Positions 22,381 to 33,702 of a stretch of DNA of 64,000 nucleotides are shown piece after piece; position 1 is the first letter of the stretch; every line of letters starts with the position of its first letter. A program made the position numbers and the translations under genes. The notes below the pieces were generated by a model that was given only the letters and a program-made list of their open reading frames with translations, was not told where the DNA came from and did not search any database. This DNA comes from Spirometra erinaceieuropaei (lineage: Eukaryota > Platyhelminthes > Cestoda > Diphyllobothriidea > Diphyllobothriidae), in NCBI GenBank assembly GCA_902702965.1, contig CACRXP010000009.1:1495777-1559776 (forward strand). The letters are read 5' to 3'.

Positions 22381-23600
22381 AATTAAACAACCCTAAAATC
22401 GCAGTTCATTCGAATCGACAATTCGATCCAGAATTTTGCTAAACATTTCCAGAGTTAGCGCATATACTGCAGTTGAGGTGACATTTAGCACAGCCCAGAT
22501 TTATGAGTCCACACCTACATAACAAAATGGTTTAAAGTCGACGGAAACGGAACAGTGCAGTCAAAGTAAACATGATTTAACTTATTCTGTATGTTCCGTT
22601 TTTAAATATTTCCGATTAAAGCAAAGATTTATTGAGGCTGATGGTCTTTAATTCAAATATTCTTATGGGGCTTCAGTCTAGCCTATAAAACTTAAGAAGA
22701 CTACGCTGCTTTAAGTTTGCGATTAATTTCTGGGGGAAATTAAATGATGCAATTTCAAAACTGGGGTTTTTTAGCAGAAAAGCGCATGGGAAACGCAGGG
22801 GCACCCACTCATGAGCTGAAATTCACGCAGCTGTGAACTCAGCGACAGAATAACGGCGAAACACATGTCTTGCTTTTATTTTATACCTGTTCTGTCAAGT
22901 TTGATATATCGTAAAACATATTATTTTTACTGGCCTCAGTATAATTAATTCTATGGGTTTTTTTCTGTTTCTAGCAGTGTCTTGCCCATTACTCTGTATA
23001 TTGTCTTCATGACCCACTCGTATTCCTCTGAATCCTGCACCTAGAATTCATAAAGAAATTGTTAATTGTTTTTAATTTCTATAAATGTTCTTACGTACAA
23101 TTTGTTTGCTAGTCAGTTTTTGTCATTCTTCTGTAGCGGGTATTTCAAAAAATCCCAAAAAGCCTCGTGGATCGCCAAGTCTCCAGAGACTTAGACAATG
23201 GGATCCTTGCGAGCGCGTATGCGTTTTTGATTAATTCATTGCCTTTGATTATGTCCGACACCCGCCTTCTCCCAAAGAGACAGACGGATTTGGAAATCCT
23301 GGGTGAATTTTGTCTTTGAATGCTTACTGCTCTTCTTACACTGCTCAGATTGTTCATTTTGAAGATCTAAACGCCAATCTATGTTCTAATAAGTGAGAAA
23401 TGCTTCATGTCTTCAAATCCTTGCCAAATTCTATATATCTACGTTAGGTCTGCAAAGGATATTTGTGTTGATTATTATCTCAGCAATAATATTGGTCTCC
23501 AGCATTTTAGGCGAAGTTCAATTAACGGACCGAAAACCTAATATTTGTCTAATGTGAATGACCTTGGAGACCTGACGCTGATATAATGCTTTAGATGATT
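22381..23600. repeat. Anonymous shared block, unit 2
   Basis: Colinear with 5946-7165. It resumes exactly at AATTAAACAACCCTAAAATCG, directly after the PLE. Confidence 0.6.
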
Positions 23601-25545
23601 TTTAATCCAATCTGAAACTTTTTATGATCAAGCTTGCGGGGCTGACATGTCACAGATGCACGACAGCTGGGAAACAAGAAAATGTTCATAAAATATTCCG
23701 TAACTTTGCTGTACAATTTTGGCCGTCACAGCGAGCATTGTTAAGAAACAATAGAAATCATTGCTGTCCATCAAAACCTACTAGTTTGACTTAAAATTTC
23801 AATGTATTAGATTTATATTCTTTTGAACGAATTACGTATATCAAACATATGTCTCCCGATATGAATGGTTACGAAATTTCGCTCCTTGTCCCAGTACATG
23901 CCAACGTGGTGTTAAAGTGGGCATTTGGACACAGGTTTACAACAGTCACCCCGTGTTCAGGGCAATTTTGGAACCACACCTCGTCAGTAGTGTTCGGCTG
24001 CAACACATTTAGTATTCGATGGGACTGTTGCAATTTGAGATGCCTGCGTGGTAAAGGCGGAAGAAATAAACCTCTAATAAGTGTCTTTCAAAGCTAAAGA
24101 TTTTTAATTTGCACAGAAGTCTGTCATCAAAACGGACATTAGCGAGCGAATAAGGGACGAATATGAGACCGAAGCAAATGCTCTGGCTGAAAATCTGCAA
24201 ACGAGACCACAGTGCTTCGTACGCGAAGACCAATCTCTTAACAGAGGTTGAAGTCTGAACAATTTAAGTCTCATGTTTTACTCAAACAGATCAATAGTTT
24301 CTATGGTCACAAAGTCGAGGCAACACACTGTTCCGAAGATTTCCTCGGTAGCCTGAGCTACTGCCCCCGTCTCACATCTAGTTTCTGTTCGTGTATGCGT
24401 GACCTTAGGTTTCATTTGCCTTGTTAGCCTATCTACAAGATTATTATAACCTTACTCACCACGCAGTAAACCAGGCTCCTCATCTGACGCTCGGTCCGTT
24501 CTTAACTTCTATCTTGTTGACGAGAGCGTGCGTGATTGCATTAGGGGGCCTTTACTCATCTCAGATTCTAATGAAACAGCAACGGAATCATCCTCACTAT
24601 TTCAAGTGACATTTTTACTCGGATGATCCGGGACTAAAGATTAGACGCCGAGTTACAAATGCCCCTGAGTGTTAATTTTGCGAGATGACTCTCATTTGCA
24701 TTGTCACTCACAGTGAATTTCTCGCTCTCGTGTCGCGAATGGTTACTGTGAGTCCAGATAAGTTTTGTGTTGTGTGCTCTCGCCCTGTCAGCTGTTTTGC
24801 CGAAATCGTCCGGGGAAGAACGGCTCCTGCTTATTTTCTTCCTCCCTTTCGGACACTAACTGGTTTAAGGAGTTCTACAACAGCATGCCATACGCCAAAG
24901 TAGCAAACAGATTTTTGGTTTGTCATGTGAAGTGAGAGATTTGCTGGGTCTGAGGCCCATTAATTTTGCATTTGGTCAGGCATTTGGTGCTCACAGAAGT
25001 TTTCGGACTCATTAAAGTCTTCAGACGGCAAGAACAGAAAATATGTTTTGTTCTGGTTTGATTAGCCCCACAGTGTGCTACATCTTGAACTGGTTCTGCA
25101 TTTCTAGGTTTATGAGCAGGACGTTAGGTGGCAAATCACCTGGGGTGGATGTAAACAACGGCATCAGGACAAAAGCAACCGTGTCGAATAATTAGGCAGC
25201 GAATTCGGAGTTATCTTAAGAGAGGTTAAATTAAGAGATTATATTTTGGCTTAATTGAGGAAAAATGTACATTCGCGCACAAACATCGACCGTACTGCAA
25301 CAGGTTATTGCGGATATCTTGCTTTACTTTATAATCCAGGAGGAGAGATATCTATGAGCATCGTCGGTGATTAGACATTTGTACAAACTTTTTGGCATGC
25401 AGGATTGACATATTTTTGCAAAATGACCTTTCCTGCAGCTCTCATTTGGCCTGTTTATGCTGTGTCGAGATGCAATAAAACGGTCTGCGCGGTATGCGAG
25501 CCAGACATCTGAAGTTACTGCATAACTCACTTAACATTAACGAAT
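23600..25545. repeat. Anonymous block A, unit 2
   Basis: Colinear with 8818-10870, with about 110 bp missing early in the block. Frames 24685-24903 (plus) and 25324-25530 (minus) are the counterparts of those at 9988 and 10621; no motif recognised. Confidence 0.6.
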
Positions 25546-25689
25546 AAAATCTTTCCTACGGGACACATGATAACTGGTGAGTTGTTTTGAATCTGTTCCC
25601 AGTTCTGCAATTGATCGACATATGTATTGGCCTCGTTGGACCTGCCCATCTCTAGGGACCACATAGGAATTCCAAGGTAAGACCTCACT

Positions 25690-26190
25690 AGTTACAGGCT
25701 CTCCATCTAGAATTGATGCCCGCTGGTGCGCTAATTGCATGATGGCTGGCATGCAAGTTGTTTACTGCTGAAATCCCATCAGCCGTGTTGGATGCTGGTG
25801 TGATGATTGTTCGGCCATCTGCCTCATTGGCCTTCCCGCACTCCGAGAGGCGAATTGCTGAGGCCAGCCTATACATCAGCACGGAATCTGGAGTTGGGAT
25901 GTCGTTGCACTTGTTGATAGACTGAGGTCCCGTGAATCATTACTCAAGCAACTCTCTGCTCACGCGATTATCCACTCTCGCAAAAATTTTGGTCTCATAG
26001 AACTTGAATGTATTGCCGGGTCTAGTCGAATGGACCGTGATCTCAGATTTGGCGTCATTTCTGCGCACCGCTGCCGCGTGTTCGGAGGTCTGCGTCCGGA
26101 CCAGTCTTTGGACAGTCTCCGGACGCGCATGTTATTTGTACCGACAAGGAAAATCTGTCAGCTGTCGGTGGGCATCCAAGCTGACGTTCT
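25690..26190 (-). pseudogene. Penelope-like element GIY-YIG region, degenerate (lineage 2)
   Basis: The minus-strand reading from about 26190 shows a weak start (DFPCRYK), then EHAAAVRRNDAKSEITVHST, FKFYETKIFARVDNRVSREL, GPQSINKCND and DGRTIITPAS. This matches the plus-strand PLE at 46157-46836 motif by motif, so the two belong to one lineage, different from the PLE at 20-22 kb. Tandem in-frame stops TAA TGA at about 25935-25940 and a further stop upstream break it. The tail with ISAVNN runs to about 25690. It sits in opposite orientation to the neighbouring unit landmarks and is absent from units 1 and 3 at this place. Confidence 0.8.
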
Positions 26191-26424
26191 GATTGCGTGT
26201 TTGCCTAACGCGTCATTGGTGGGTTTCTGCTGAAGGTCAAAATAGGAAATCCCGCACCCCGTGGTACTACGGTTGACCTCATCCTGAGTATCAGGGTTAG
26301 TTAAAGTTAGGATCAACAGTGGGCCGCGGGAATACTTACTGCTCAGGAGTTTAGTGCGAGGTCGCCGGCAGTACCTAGGGATCTATTCTATCGTATCTGT
26401 CCCTGTTTTTTTTCAAGAATTAAT

Positions 26425-26749
26425 TTACATTAAAGATTTCCCAGCCAACAAGACGTAGAAAAATCTGAAATTGCAGTTCCTTATAACTTCACGAAGTGAA
26501 TCTGGATTTTTGAAGCAATAATTACCCTGAATGAATTTAAAGCACGCATGGACAGCAGAACTTATTGGAAGGTCATCGCATACTGCAGGTAGACTAATCG
26601 ATAATATGGTAACTTCAAAACACAAAATGGGAAGCAAAATGGGAAAGTAAACACGCCGAGGTATTTCGTAAATGAAGAGGGCTCAGGTCAACCAGGGTAA
26701 GCTGAGGTTGACCACGTGATATAACTAATTATATAGGTTGAATAGTACT
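26425..26749 (-). pseudogene. Penelope-like element, 3' UTR and last codons (lineage 1)
   Basis: On the minus strand from 26749 the last coding residues HVVNLSLPW, with a stop a few codons before, are followed by UTR similar to 11190-11500 and 41158-41500. It is the 3' end of the same lineage as the PLE at 20-22 kb, 5' truncated to a few codons. Confidence 0.7.
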
Positions 26750-27240
26750 AGTCGCTCGACGACAACCTGAGAGGCTCTAGATTGAGGCGCAAGACACAAC
26801 TGGAGGAGAAATTCCCGCAACTCAGTCGGCGAACGCAACTCCAACAACTCTTGTTTTAGCTTATTTAAAACCGATGTCTTTCCCCGTAGTAGAGCCGATT
26901 TCACTGCCTCAGTTTGCGGTTTTCCTGACAGATATTGTTAGGAAGATAAAGTTTCAATTTACCTATACGATTGTAATTGTTATCATATTTTCCTTTTAAT
27001 TTTGCCTTCTCTTTGTTAGTCGGAAGCGACACATGGGGAAGCAGCCTGCTCTAGTGTTTTCGACAGCACACAACATATGCTGTCCAACTTGCCGCTTTAA
27101 CGTATGCTCTCGCAACTCCTTCGTAAACGGATGGCTCACATGGCTCTCCTCTGTCGTGATATCCCTATTTGGGCAAGTTTACATCTTTTTCATATTTGAC
27201 ACCTTTTTTGTTAACCACAAGTGTCATTGAGACGCACTTT
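26750..27240. repeat. Unit-2 internal duplication, copy 1
   Basis: The segment from CTAGTCGCTCGACGACAACC to CCACAAGTGTCATTGAGACG is repeated at about 29450-29940 at an offset near 2.7 kb, each copy followed by an inverted-repeat-element arm. Small plus frames with similar sequence (27033-27230 and 29678-29932, FDTFFVNHKCH-type ends) are present in both; function unknown. Confidence 0.6.
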
Positions 27241-27700
27241 TAATGGCATATATGCCCACAGTGCGTGACCCATCTCATGAAACATTAGCGAAATTCTGAA
27301 ATGTGTTTCCTATTAGGAAGGATTACTTGGGTGGAGTTGTACTATTAATTAGCATGCAGCAAAATCCTATAGCAGGATGTCGGCTTTTGGATGCACTCCT
27401 TCTGGGCCTTCTGCACAAACCGAGCTCGAGCAAATATGATTACATATGCAGCATGCATTTTTCATATTGATTTTCGATGGTCTTTCAGATTCAAATATAT
27501 TTTATAGAAAACGGGCACAAGACTATGCCTTCGGATCCATTTCAAAATTTTGTAAACTCTATATGGTATCATCTTAAATGCAAATAGGAATATATGATTT
27601 TACTTACGCGGAGTACATGCACGTTCTTAAATGGAACAGATAAACGCCAATGTAATGGCACATCTGGCTCAAAAGTATTCGGAAATTAGAAGAATTTGGT
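27241..27700 (+). repeat. Inverted-repeat element, left arm plus interior
   Basis: Left arm as at 14519 (CAGTGCGTGACCCATCTCATG) to about 27530, then the interior phrase AATATATGATTTTACTTACGCGGAG as in the full-length copies. The right arm is missing, replaced at about 27700 by block B sequence. Confidence 0.55.
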
Positions 27701-29449
27701 GCTCGCGGAGGTTACCGGAATCATTAAAGGCTTCAGTCGACAAGAAGAAAAAATATGATTTGTTCTGGTTTGAATAGCCCCACAGTGTGCTACATCTTGA
27801 ATTGGTACTGCATTTCTAGGTTTATGAGCAGGACTTTAGGTGGAAAATCACCAGGGGTGGATGTTAACAACGGCATATGGACAAAAGTAACCGGGTCGAA
27901 TAATTAGGCAGCGAGATCTTAGTAATCTTAAGGGAGGTTAAATTTGGAGATTATATTTTGGCTAAATTGAGGAATAATGGACATTCGCGCACAAGTATCG
28001 ATCGTTATGCAACAGGTTATTGAGGATATTTTACTTGACTTAGAATCCAGGAGTAGAGATATCTATAAGCATCCTCGGTGATTAGACATTTGTGCCCACT
28101 TTCTGGCATGCAGGGTTGACATATTTTTTGCAAAATGACTTTGTTTTTGAAAGCAGGTTCTAATGTCGCATCGTAATTTCCTCAGATCGTATCAAACGTC
28201 ATCCATTCCTAATTGATGGGAAGTTCAAATTTCCTTCACAATTTATCCTACTTAACAAAGTGCACTTTATGTCGGCATGCCAACATTTCCCAGCGCTACA
28301 CCACCGCATGGATGAACGGTTCGTACAAGCGAGTAGTTCAGGGAGTTTGAAAGGAAGGGTGGGGCCAATGAATCGGTGCATTTGTCAATATAATAAATTT
28401 GACATATTGTGATTCGTCGTTTGGCCGACCGGATAATTTAGTCCTCACCAAGACGGACAGCCAGACTGACAGGGATCCTTCGCAGAATGGCATCTATGAC
28501 ATTCCCACCCATATGAGATCCGAGTCATCCGCATGAAAACTTAACACGCGTAGACGGGCTGAATAGGTTTGTCACTCGGTGTACTCAAACCAATTATCAG
28601 GTCCCATTAAATTTGTCTCGTTTTCCGGATAGATACTGCGCAAGTCAGAGGCACTGAGTTCAGTTCGTTGTAAGCGCGATGGAGCTCGTTGGTTTGCGAA
28701 TGTCTAGACGTCATGTTATTAGCAGGGAGGTGGGTCTTTGTCAGATGCCGTGTCTGTTGTTGTACTTTCACTAGACTGCCACTGCGGTAATGTCCAATGC
28801 TGCAATCAGGGCAATTGTGTTAACTGCTCGGGTAATCGAACAACCGAATATCTTAATAATCTTTGATGGCCTGCAAGCCGCTAAGACAACTGGTTGCGAC
28901 AGCTTCTCACTACCCTTCGAAAAATAACTGTGTCTACCGATCTTATTTGGCAAGTTTATGCTGTGTCGAGAAGCAATAAAACGATCAGGGCGGTATGCGA
29001 GCCAGACGTCTGAAGTTATTGCATAACTCACTTTACAGTAACGAATAAAATTTGTTCATCGCGACAAATTATAACTCGTGAGTTGTTTTGATTTTGCTCC
29101 CATTTCTGCACTGCCTAAAGCTGAGAAACCACATAGGACTTTCAGTACTGGCCAGTTATTTGTTAGGGCTCCGCCATCTCCATCGTTTCCAACGACGACC
29201 GCAGGTGCGATTTCGGACGTTAAATGGGGTATTAAATCTGTTGCGGGATTCGCTCAGTTTTACTTTTTGTTGCTTCTATATGTAATTCTACTCATAGAAC
29301 ATGTAGATTTTGACCAAGTGTTAATTTTAAGTAAAGCTTAAAGAAGTGGCCAAATACTATATACGTATGCCACTTAATTACATGTTTTATTCCGAAGGAG
29401 TATGTGCAGGTAGCCAAGACGCCGTCGATAATCTGCTTCGGTCCATAGT
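27701..29449. repeat. Anonymous block B and following segment, unit 2
   Basis: 27701-28100 matches 13160-13600 and 43120-43560; 28140-28600 matches 13610-14030; 28900-29310 matches 14065-14450. No gene recognised. The minus frame 28771-29031 contains the same MSYA-T-SDVWLAYR start as 10621-10833 and 25324-25530. Confidence 0.5.
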
Positions 29450-29944
29450 ACTAGGCGCTCGGCGACAACCTGAGGGGCTCTAGATTGAGGCGCAAGACAC
29501 AACAGTCGGCGAACGCACCTCAAACAACTCTTTTTTATCTTACTTTAAACCCATGTCTTTCCCCTATTAGAGCCGATTTCACTGCCCCAGTTGGGGCAAG
29601 TCTAGAGAAACTGTTTTTGGTTATCCTGACAGATATTCTTAGGAAGGTAAAGTTTAACTTTACCTAAACGACTGTACTTGTTATCACATTTTTCTTTCAA
29701 TTTTATTTTCTCTGCATTAGTCGAGAATCGACACATGAGGAAGCAGTCTGCTCTAATTTTTCCGACACCACACAAAATATACTGTCCAATTTGCCGCTTT
29801 AATGTATGCTCTCACACCTCCTACGTAAACGGAAGGCTCACTCGGATCTCCTGTGCCGTGTTATCCTTATTTTTGCAACTGTACATCTTTTACATATTTG
29901 ACACCTTTTACGTTAATCACAATTGTCATTAAGACGCACTTTTA
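29450..29944. repeat. Unit-2 internal duplication, copy 2
   Basis: Second copy of 26750-27240, from GGCGCTCGGCGACAACCTGAG to AATTGTCATTAAGACGC, with a short deletion of the GGAGGAGAAATTCCCGCAAC stretch present in copy 1. Confidence 0.6.
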
Positions 29945-30460
29945 ATGGCATATATGCCCACAGTGCGTGACCGATCTCATGAAATTTTAGCGAAATTCTG
30001 AAATGTGCTTCCTATTATGGAGGATTCTTAGGTGGAGTTGTAATATTAATTGGCATGAAGCATAATCCTTTAGCATTTCTGACTCAGCAGGATGTCGGCT
30101 TTTGGATGCACTCCTTTCTGACCTTCTGCAGGAACCGAGCTCCGCAAAAAATGATTAGACATTTAACATGCATTTTTCGTATTCATTTTCGGTGTTCTTT
30201 TAGATTCAAATATATTTTATAGAAAACATGCACAAGACTGTGCCTTCTCTTCCACCTTCGATTGAAAATCAAACTTTCTTAATATTTTATACCCGAAGAA
30301 AGTGTGATTTTCTATCTTCCTGGTAAGTCCGAAATGGTATTGGATTATGCCGCATGCTAATCAATATTACAACTCCACCTATTTTTTCTACTGTAATCGA
30401 AAACACATTCCAGAATTTCGTCCAACATTTCATGACACAGGGCACGCACTGTCCAACGTA
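29945..30460. repeat. Long-inverted-repeat element, unit 2 copy, shortened
   Basis: The left arm (29945-30310) is joined almost directly to a short right arm (about 30340-30460, with GCATGCTAATCAATATTACAAC as reverse complement of the left arm). The interior and inner parts of both arms are deleted, compared with 14519-15488. Confidence 0.65.
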
Positions 30461-30699
30461 GCAAAGCTTGCCCCAATCTTCTCTATGGTATCCTTCTTAG
30501 ACAGAAGTTGTTGTGACCTTTTATGTGCTGTGATTTTAGCGGAATACTTGGATGTTGCGCCATCCCATTCTTCTGTAATTCCTGTAAAGATGTACAGCAC
30601 AGTTGATCACGCTGCCAACACATGCTGGGTATCTACAATCGACTCGGATCTCGCCATCAATGTCTACAGCGATAACCCATCCACCCACTCCCTCTCCAC

Positions 30700-30844
30700 C
30701 AAAATTATCTGTGCTGAGGTATTGGCTGGCCTCAGTAATTCGCCTCTCGGGGTGCGCACAGGCTAATGAGCCAGATGACCGAACCAGCATCCAACACCAG
30801 CTGGGCCACAATTCTTGATGGAGAGCGGTTACTTAGTGTAGCTA
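30700..30844 (+). repeat. PLE tail fragment (lineage 2)
   Basis: GTGCTGAGGTATTGGCTGGCC, AATTCGCCTCTCGG and AGATGACCGAACCAGCATCC correspond to the tail of the lineage 2 PLE (reverse complement of about 25690-25890, and 46660-46800). Too short to show an endonuclease motif. Confidence 0.55.
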
Positions 30845-31100
30845 AATCATGCAAGCCATCCAAATCAATTTTGCTGGAAACGCATTCAGCAGTCGGGTTA
30901 CGGGACGCGCTCGTCCCGCTGTGTTTTGAAATTCGATTTAGGACCACGCATGAACTCGCAGAAGGAGACTGCCGACAAATTCACGAGAGAACGGAATAAC
31001 TGCCTCTAGCATATTACTCTTTATCCAACCAATCGCACGCAATTTTAGGTTTGCTCCATCCAGTACTCGAGCCCAGTTTTTATTCCCGATCTCAATGGAG
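30845..31100. repeat. Array segment with the empty LINE site
   Basis: Counterpart of 1-252 without the LINE. TATTCCCGATCTCAATGGAG at about 31081-31100 is the uninterrupted target of the insertion seen at 253-2204. Confidence 0.7.
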
Positions 31101-31105
31101 GGTAA

Positions 31106-31290
31106 AACGGGCACCTAACTCAACGGTACAACGTCCGACCCAATGCCCAAGTATTCCAGGGGTGAATCCCAGATGTGCGAGCCTGGGGTCCAGTATGGCT
31201 GGCTGATATTGGTTAATAAGTCGGAAATGGCCATCCCGGTATTCCGTGTGATCTTCATTTAAGTCAATTCCAAAAACGTTGGCTGCCTTT
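31106..31290 (+). repeat. tRNA-derived SINE, family A, unit 3 copy
   Basis: Box A is TAACTCAACGG at 31116-31126 with one change from unit 1; box B lies in GGGGTGAATCC at about 31160. The body is as in units 1 and 2. Confidence 0.65.
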
Positions 31291-32164
31291 CTCCTTCCAG
31301 CAAAGCATCCGTGAAATTCCATGTTAGATTTAATGCTGTACTTAGTATCCGACATAGAAACCAAGCACTCGGTGCAGTGTATGCTCTTTCATGTCACGGT
31401 TTCTATCGGCAGGAGGAGGAGGAGGGGGAAGAACATATTTAAGGGAACTACATTTGTTTCCACTGTCCGTGGCATTGTAACAGCTACATGGTGATTCCGT
31501 TTTATGTTTTCAAGGTACGAGTAAATACCATTAATACCGTCACTATATCTCCGTTATCTTAAAGTAAATTGTTTTGGACTCGACCACTAATTTTGGTGTC
31601 GGCTAGTCTCGCACTGCGGGGACACTACAGAGCGGGATGTGGTCCAGACAAATTTTCACTGTCTCAACACAAATGTATACACCCATAAACATGAAGATTT
31701 GCGCAGAACTCATTCATCAACTCCAAAAAACTGTCACGAACAGCAGATGATGCACACAGGCGCAATGCAGTCCGCTCACAGCCCTGTTGGCCACATTGTA
31801 AAGCAATCTGCATTTAGTTCAGAGCTGAGCCCCAGATGCCGTTGTGCTTGGTAAGAGGTGAGTTTAGTTGTAAAGAGCATCTCTCAACTAAATTCAAATA
31901 ACGCGCTGTTTATTTGGAGAAAACACAGCAAATCACGTGCGTGACCGATCTCATGAAATGTTGGCCGATATTCGTTTTCTATTAGGGAGAATTTATAAGG
32001 TGACGTTGTAATATTAATCATCATGTAGCATAATCCTATAGTATTTCGGGCTCTCCAGGCTTCCAGCATTCAGAGTCCTGTGGGAATCGTATTCGTTAAA
32101 AAACGGCTGCTGATATAGCATGCTTTTTTCCTATTGATTTTCGATGGTCATATAAATGTAAATT
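31291..32164. repeat. Anonymous shared segment and foldback arm, unit 3
   Basis: 31535-31920 matches 3137-3520 and 31930-32164 is the first part of the foldback arm, which is cut by the PLE fragment that follows. No gene recognised. Confidence 0.5.
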
Positions 32165-32215
32165 TGAAATCAAATTCGTTCTTTGGGAAATGGGAGAAAA
32201 TTTTATTGAGTAAAT

Positions 32216-32246
32216 TTTCGACGTCGGTTCCCCGTGTCGTCTTCAG
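32216..32246 (-). ncRNA. Hammerhead-like hairpin downstream of PLE endonuclease (lineage 3)
   Basis: On the minus strand CTGAAGA (32246-32240) is followed by one C, a hairpin with outer GAC/GTC and inner CGG/CCG pairs, and GAAA (32219-32216). CUGANGA and GAAA are the two conserved core strands of hammerhead ribozymes, which have been reported from PLEs. One extra nucleotide sits between the first strand and stem II, and I did not find convincing stems I and III, so activity is unproven. Confidence 0.4.
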
Positions 32247-32311
32247 ACTAGAGTAAATGTGCTGAAAACAATTAAAATTTCAAACAAGCTACAAAATCAA
32301 TACTCATTTTG

Positions 32312-32715
32312 TGCCTCAGCTAGTACGCTGCCGTCTTATGCGTCAGTCCGCATTGATCGGCTTTCGTCTCTTCCACTTTTATCTGAGATTCTTGTACGTG
32401 GCATCTAACTCGATATGCCTGTTGATGCATGACTCATCGGAGTGCATGGCTTCAAGAAATTCTCGGCCTTTTTTTGATGGGCAAACTCCGACGATGCGAG
32501 TTTTGTCCCATGCGAAATTGTGCCCAGTATCAAGAGTGTGCATGGCCATTTGAGACAAGTGGTCTCGCCTCTTAACTGCAAGTTGATGTTAGTGGATGCG
32601 TGTAGAGGCACATTTTCCCGTTTGGCCACAATATACGGCATCACAGGCTTCGCATGGGATCTTATAGACGACTTATTTTTTATTGAGATAGCCAACCCTA
32701 TCCTTAGGGTGTACA
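32312..32715 (-). pseudogene. PLE GIY-YIG endonuclease domain (lineage 3)
   Basis: Minus-strand frame from about 32670: YKIPCEACDAVYCGQTGK (GIY-YIG core with catalytic-region Tyr and Gly), ASTRIH, then a TAA stop where an asparagine or similar is expected before HQLAVKRRDH, followed by TLDTGHNF, SKKGREFLEAMHS and a natural TAA after NLR. The stretch is typical of Neptune/Penelope-type PLE C-termini and is distinct from lineages 1 and 2, which have different spacing and sequence. One internal stop makes it a pseudogene fragment. Confidence 0.85.
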
Positions 32716-32819
32716 AGCTGGGTGCGTAAAGTAGTCGTCGGTTTGGTAGAAAATTACACTGTATTTATGCTTTAGACCGTAGAGAAGGTTATCTTTCGGA
32801 ATTAAATAGTTACTAATTA

Positions 32820-33110
32820 TCAGGTTTTTAAGACCCTGCTATGTCCATATACACTAGGAACATTGGCAGCCATATTTTCAGCCCTAAATTGCGCAGCAAA
32901 CCTGCCCATTTGAGGAGGTCCGTTCTCAAGCTTTGGTGTTGCAAAACCATTGGTCTGATGTCTTAGTGCAGGAACACCCGAAGTAATCAAACCCCAGCCG
33001 TCTGTACTACGGGACCAGTAGTAATAGGATTTTTTCCAGGTGGGATCGGGGAACGCACAGGCGACGAGGTAAAGTAATCGTATGCATATGAAAAGATATG
33101 GGGAATGCAC
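32820..33110 (-). other. Anonymous ORF, four-copy family (copy 3, interrupted)
   Basis: The copy 3 frame keeps TNGFATPKLENGPPQMGRF and ends as in other copies, but its upstream half is cut by the insertion at 33081-33218. Many substitutions and a small in-frame deletion relative to copy 1 (AENMA-NVPSVYG) support lack of constraint. Confidence 0.35.
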
Positions 33111-33218
33111 AGTTGTACTTTGAATGGTTAACGAATAGTTGCCCTAACCCCTAACTCCATCCTCTTACCCCTAGCTCCTAACGCTTACTCCTAACCCCCA
33201 CCTCAACGGTCCATAAAG
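33081..33218. repeat. 138-bp insertion with degenerate telomere-like tract
   Basis: In other copies AAGTAATCG is followed directly by TGGGGCTAC; here 138 bp intervene. Its second half (about 33141-33202) reads CCCTAACCCCTAAC and continues with variants (ACCCCTAG, TCCTAAC, CTCCTAACCCCC), a degenerate array of the complement of TTAGGG, the metazoan telomere repeat. Confidence 0.65.
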
Positions 33219-33468
33219 TGGGGCTACCAAATCACACTTTACCAAATCATTTGCCATCTTATAAGAACTATAAGCTCTTTGAGACAAGTGGGGTCCCTTG
33301 AATGCAGACAACACATTTCAATGCGCATCCAGTTCAGGAGGATGATTTTACGAAAGTTAACTCTGAATTCCCAGGTCTTGACATCTATTTGCGACTGATA
33401 ATCTGACACTTTGCCGACAAGTTCAAAAAATGCCTTATTTCAGCACAGTAGGAGCGAGGACGTTGTGA

Positions 33469-33702
33469 TTGTGTGAAAGAAGAGCTGAGTTTTGTCTAAT
33501 GAAACAAATCATGACACTCCAGTACTGGGACCGCGCAAAGGCCATGGAAAAAAACAGTACTTTGTTCCATTTTTGGAACGGCGCTCATGATTCATACATC
33601 CTCCAAGGCCGAATCAAGGTCTACGTGTGCACAGCATTGATGTCAGGGCCAAAAGCGCATTTTCTTGGTTTTAAATACTATTTTTATGCCAAAACAGAGT
33701 GA
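33469..33702 (+). other. Anonymous ORF, four-copy family (copy 3)
   Basis: A 77-codon frame with the FHFWNGAHDSYILQGRIKV core, in the same position relative to landmarks as copies 1 and 2. No family recognised. Confidence 0.3.

Larger units (their letters stand above)
16556..31100. repeat. Tandem segmental unit 2
   Basis: The second complete unit of the array, colinear with units 1 and 3. Its private features are a PLE at 19535-22380 replacing about 385 bp, a deletion at 23600 of the segment seen at 7166-8817, PLE pieces at 25690-26749, and a duplicated segment (26750-27240 and 29450-29960). It ends with 30845-31096, which matches the window's first 252 bp. Confidence 0.8.
32165..32740 (-). 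mobile_element. Penelope-like element 3' fragment (lineage 3)
   Basis: An insertion of about 575 bp interrupts the foldback arm: the sequence GATGGTCATATAAATGTAAAT before it and GGTTTGGTAGAAAATTACACTG after it are much closer together at 17738-17815. On the minus strand it holds the C-terminal GIY-YIG domain and then about 160 bp of 3' sequence including a hammerhead-like hairpin (32216-32246). It is severely 5' truncated. Confidence 0.8.

Noticed and set aside
32405..32716. 103-codon minus-strand ORF as a gene
   Set aside because: Out of frame with the PLE endonuclease motifs that occupy the same DNA; the open frame results from the stop-poor alternative frame.
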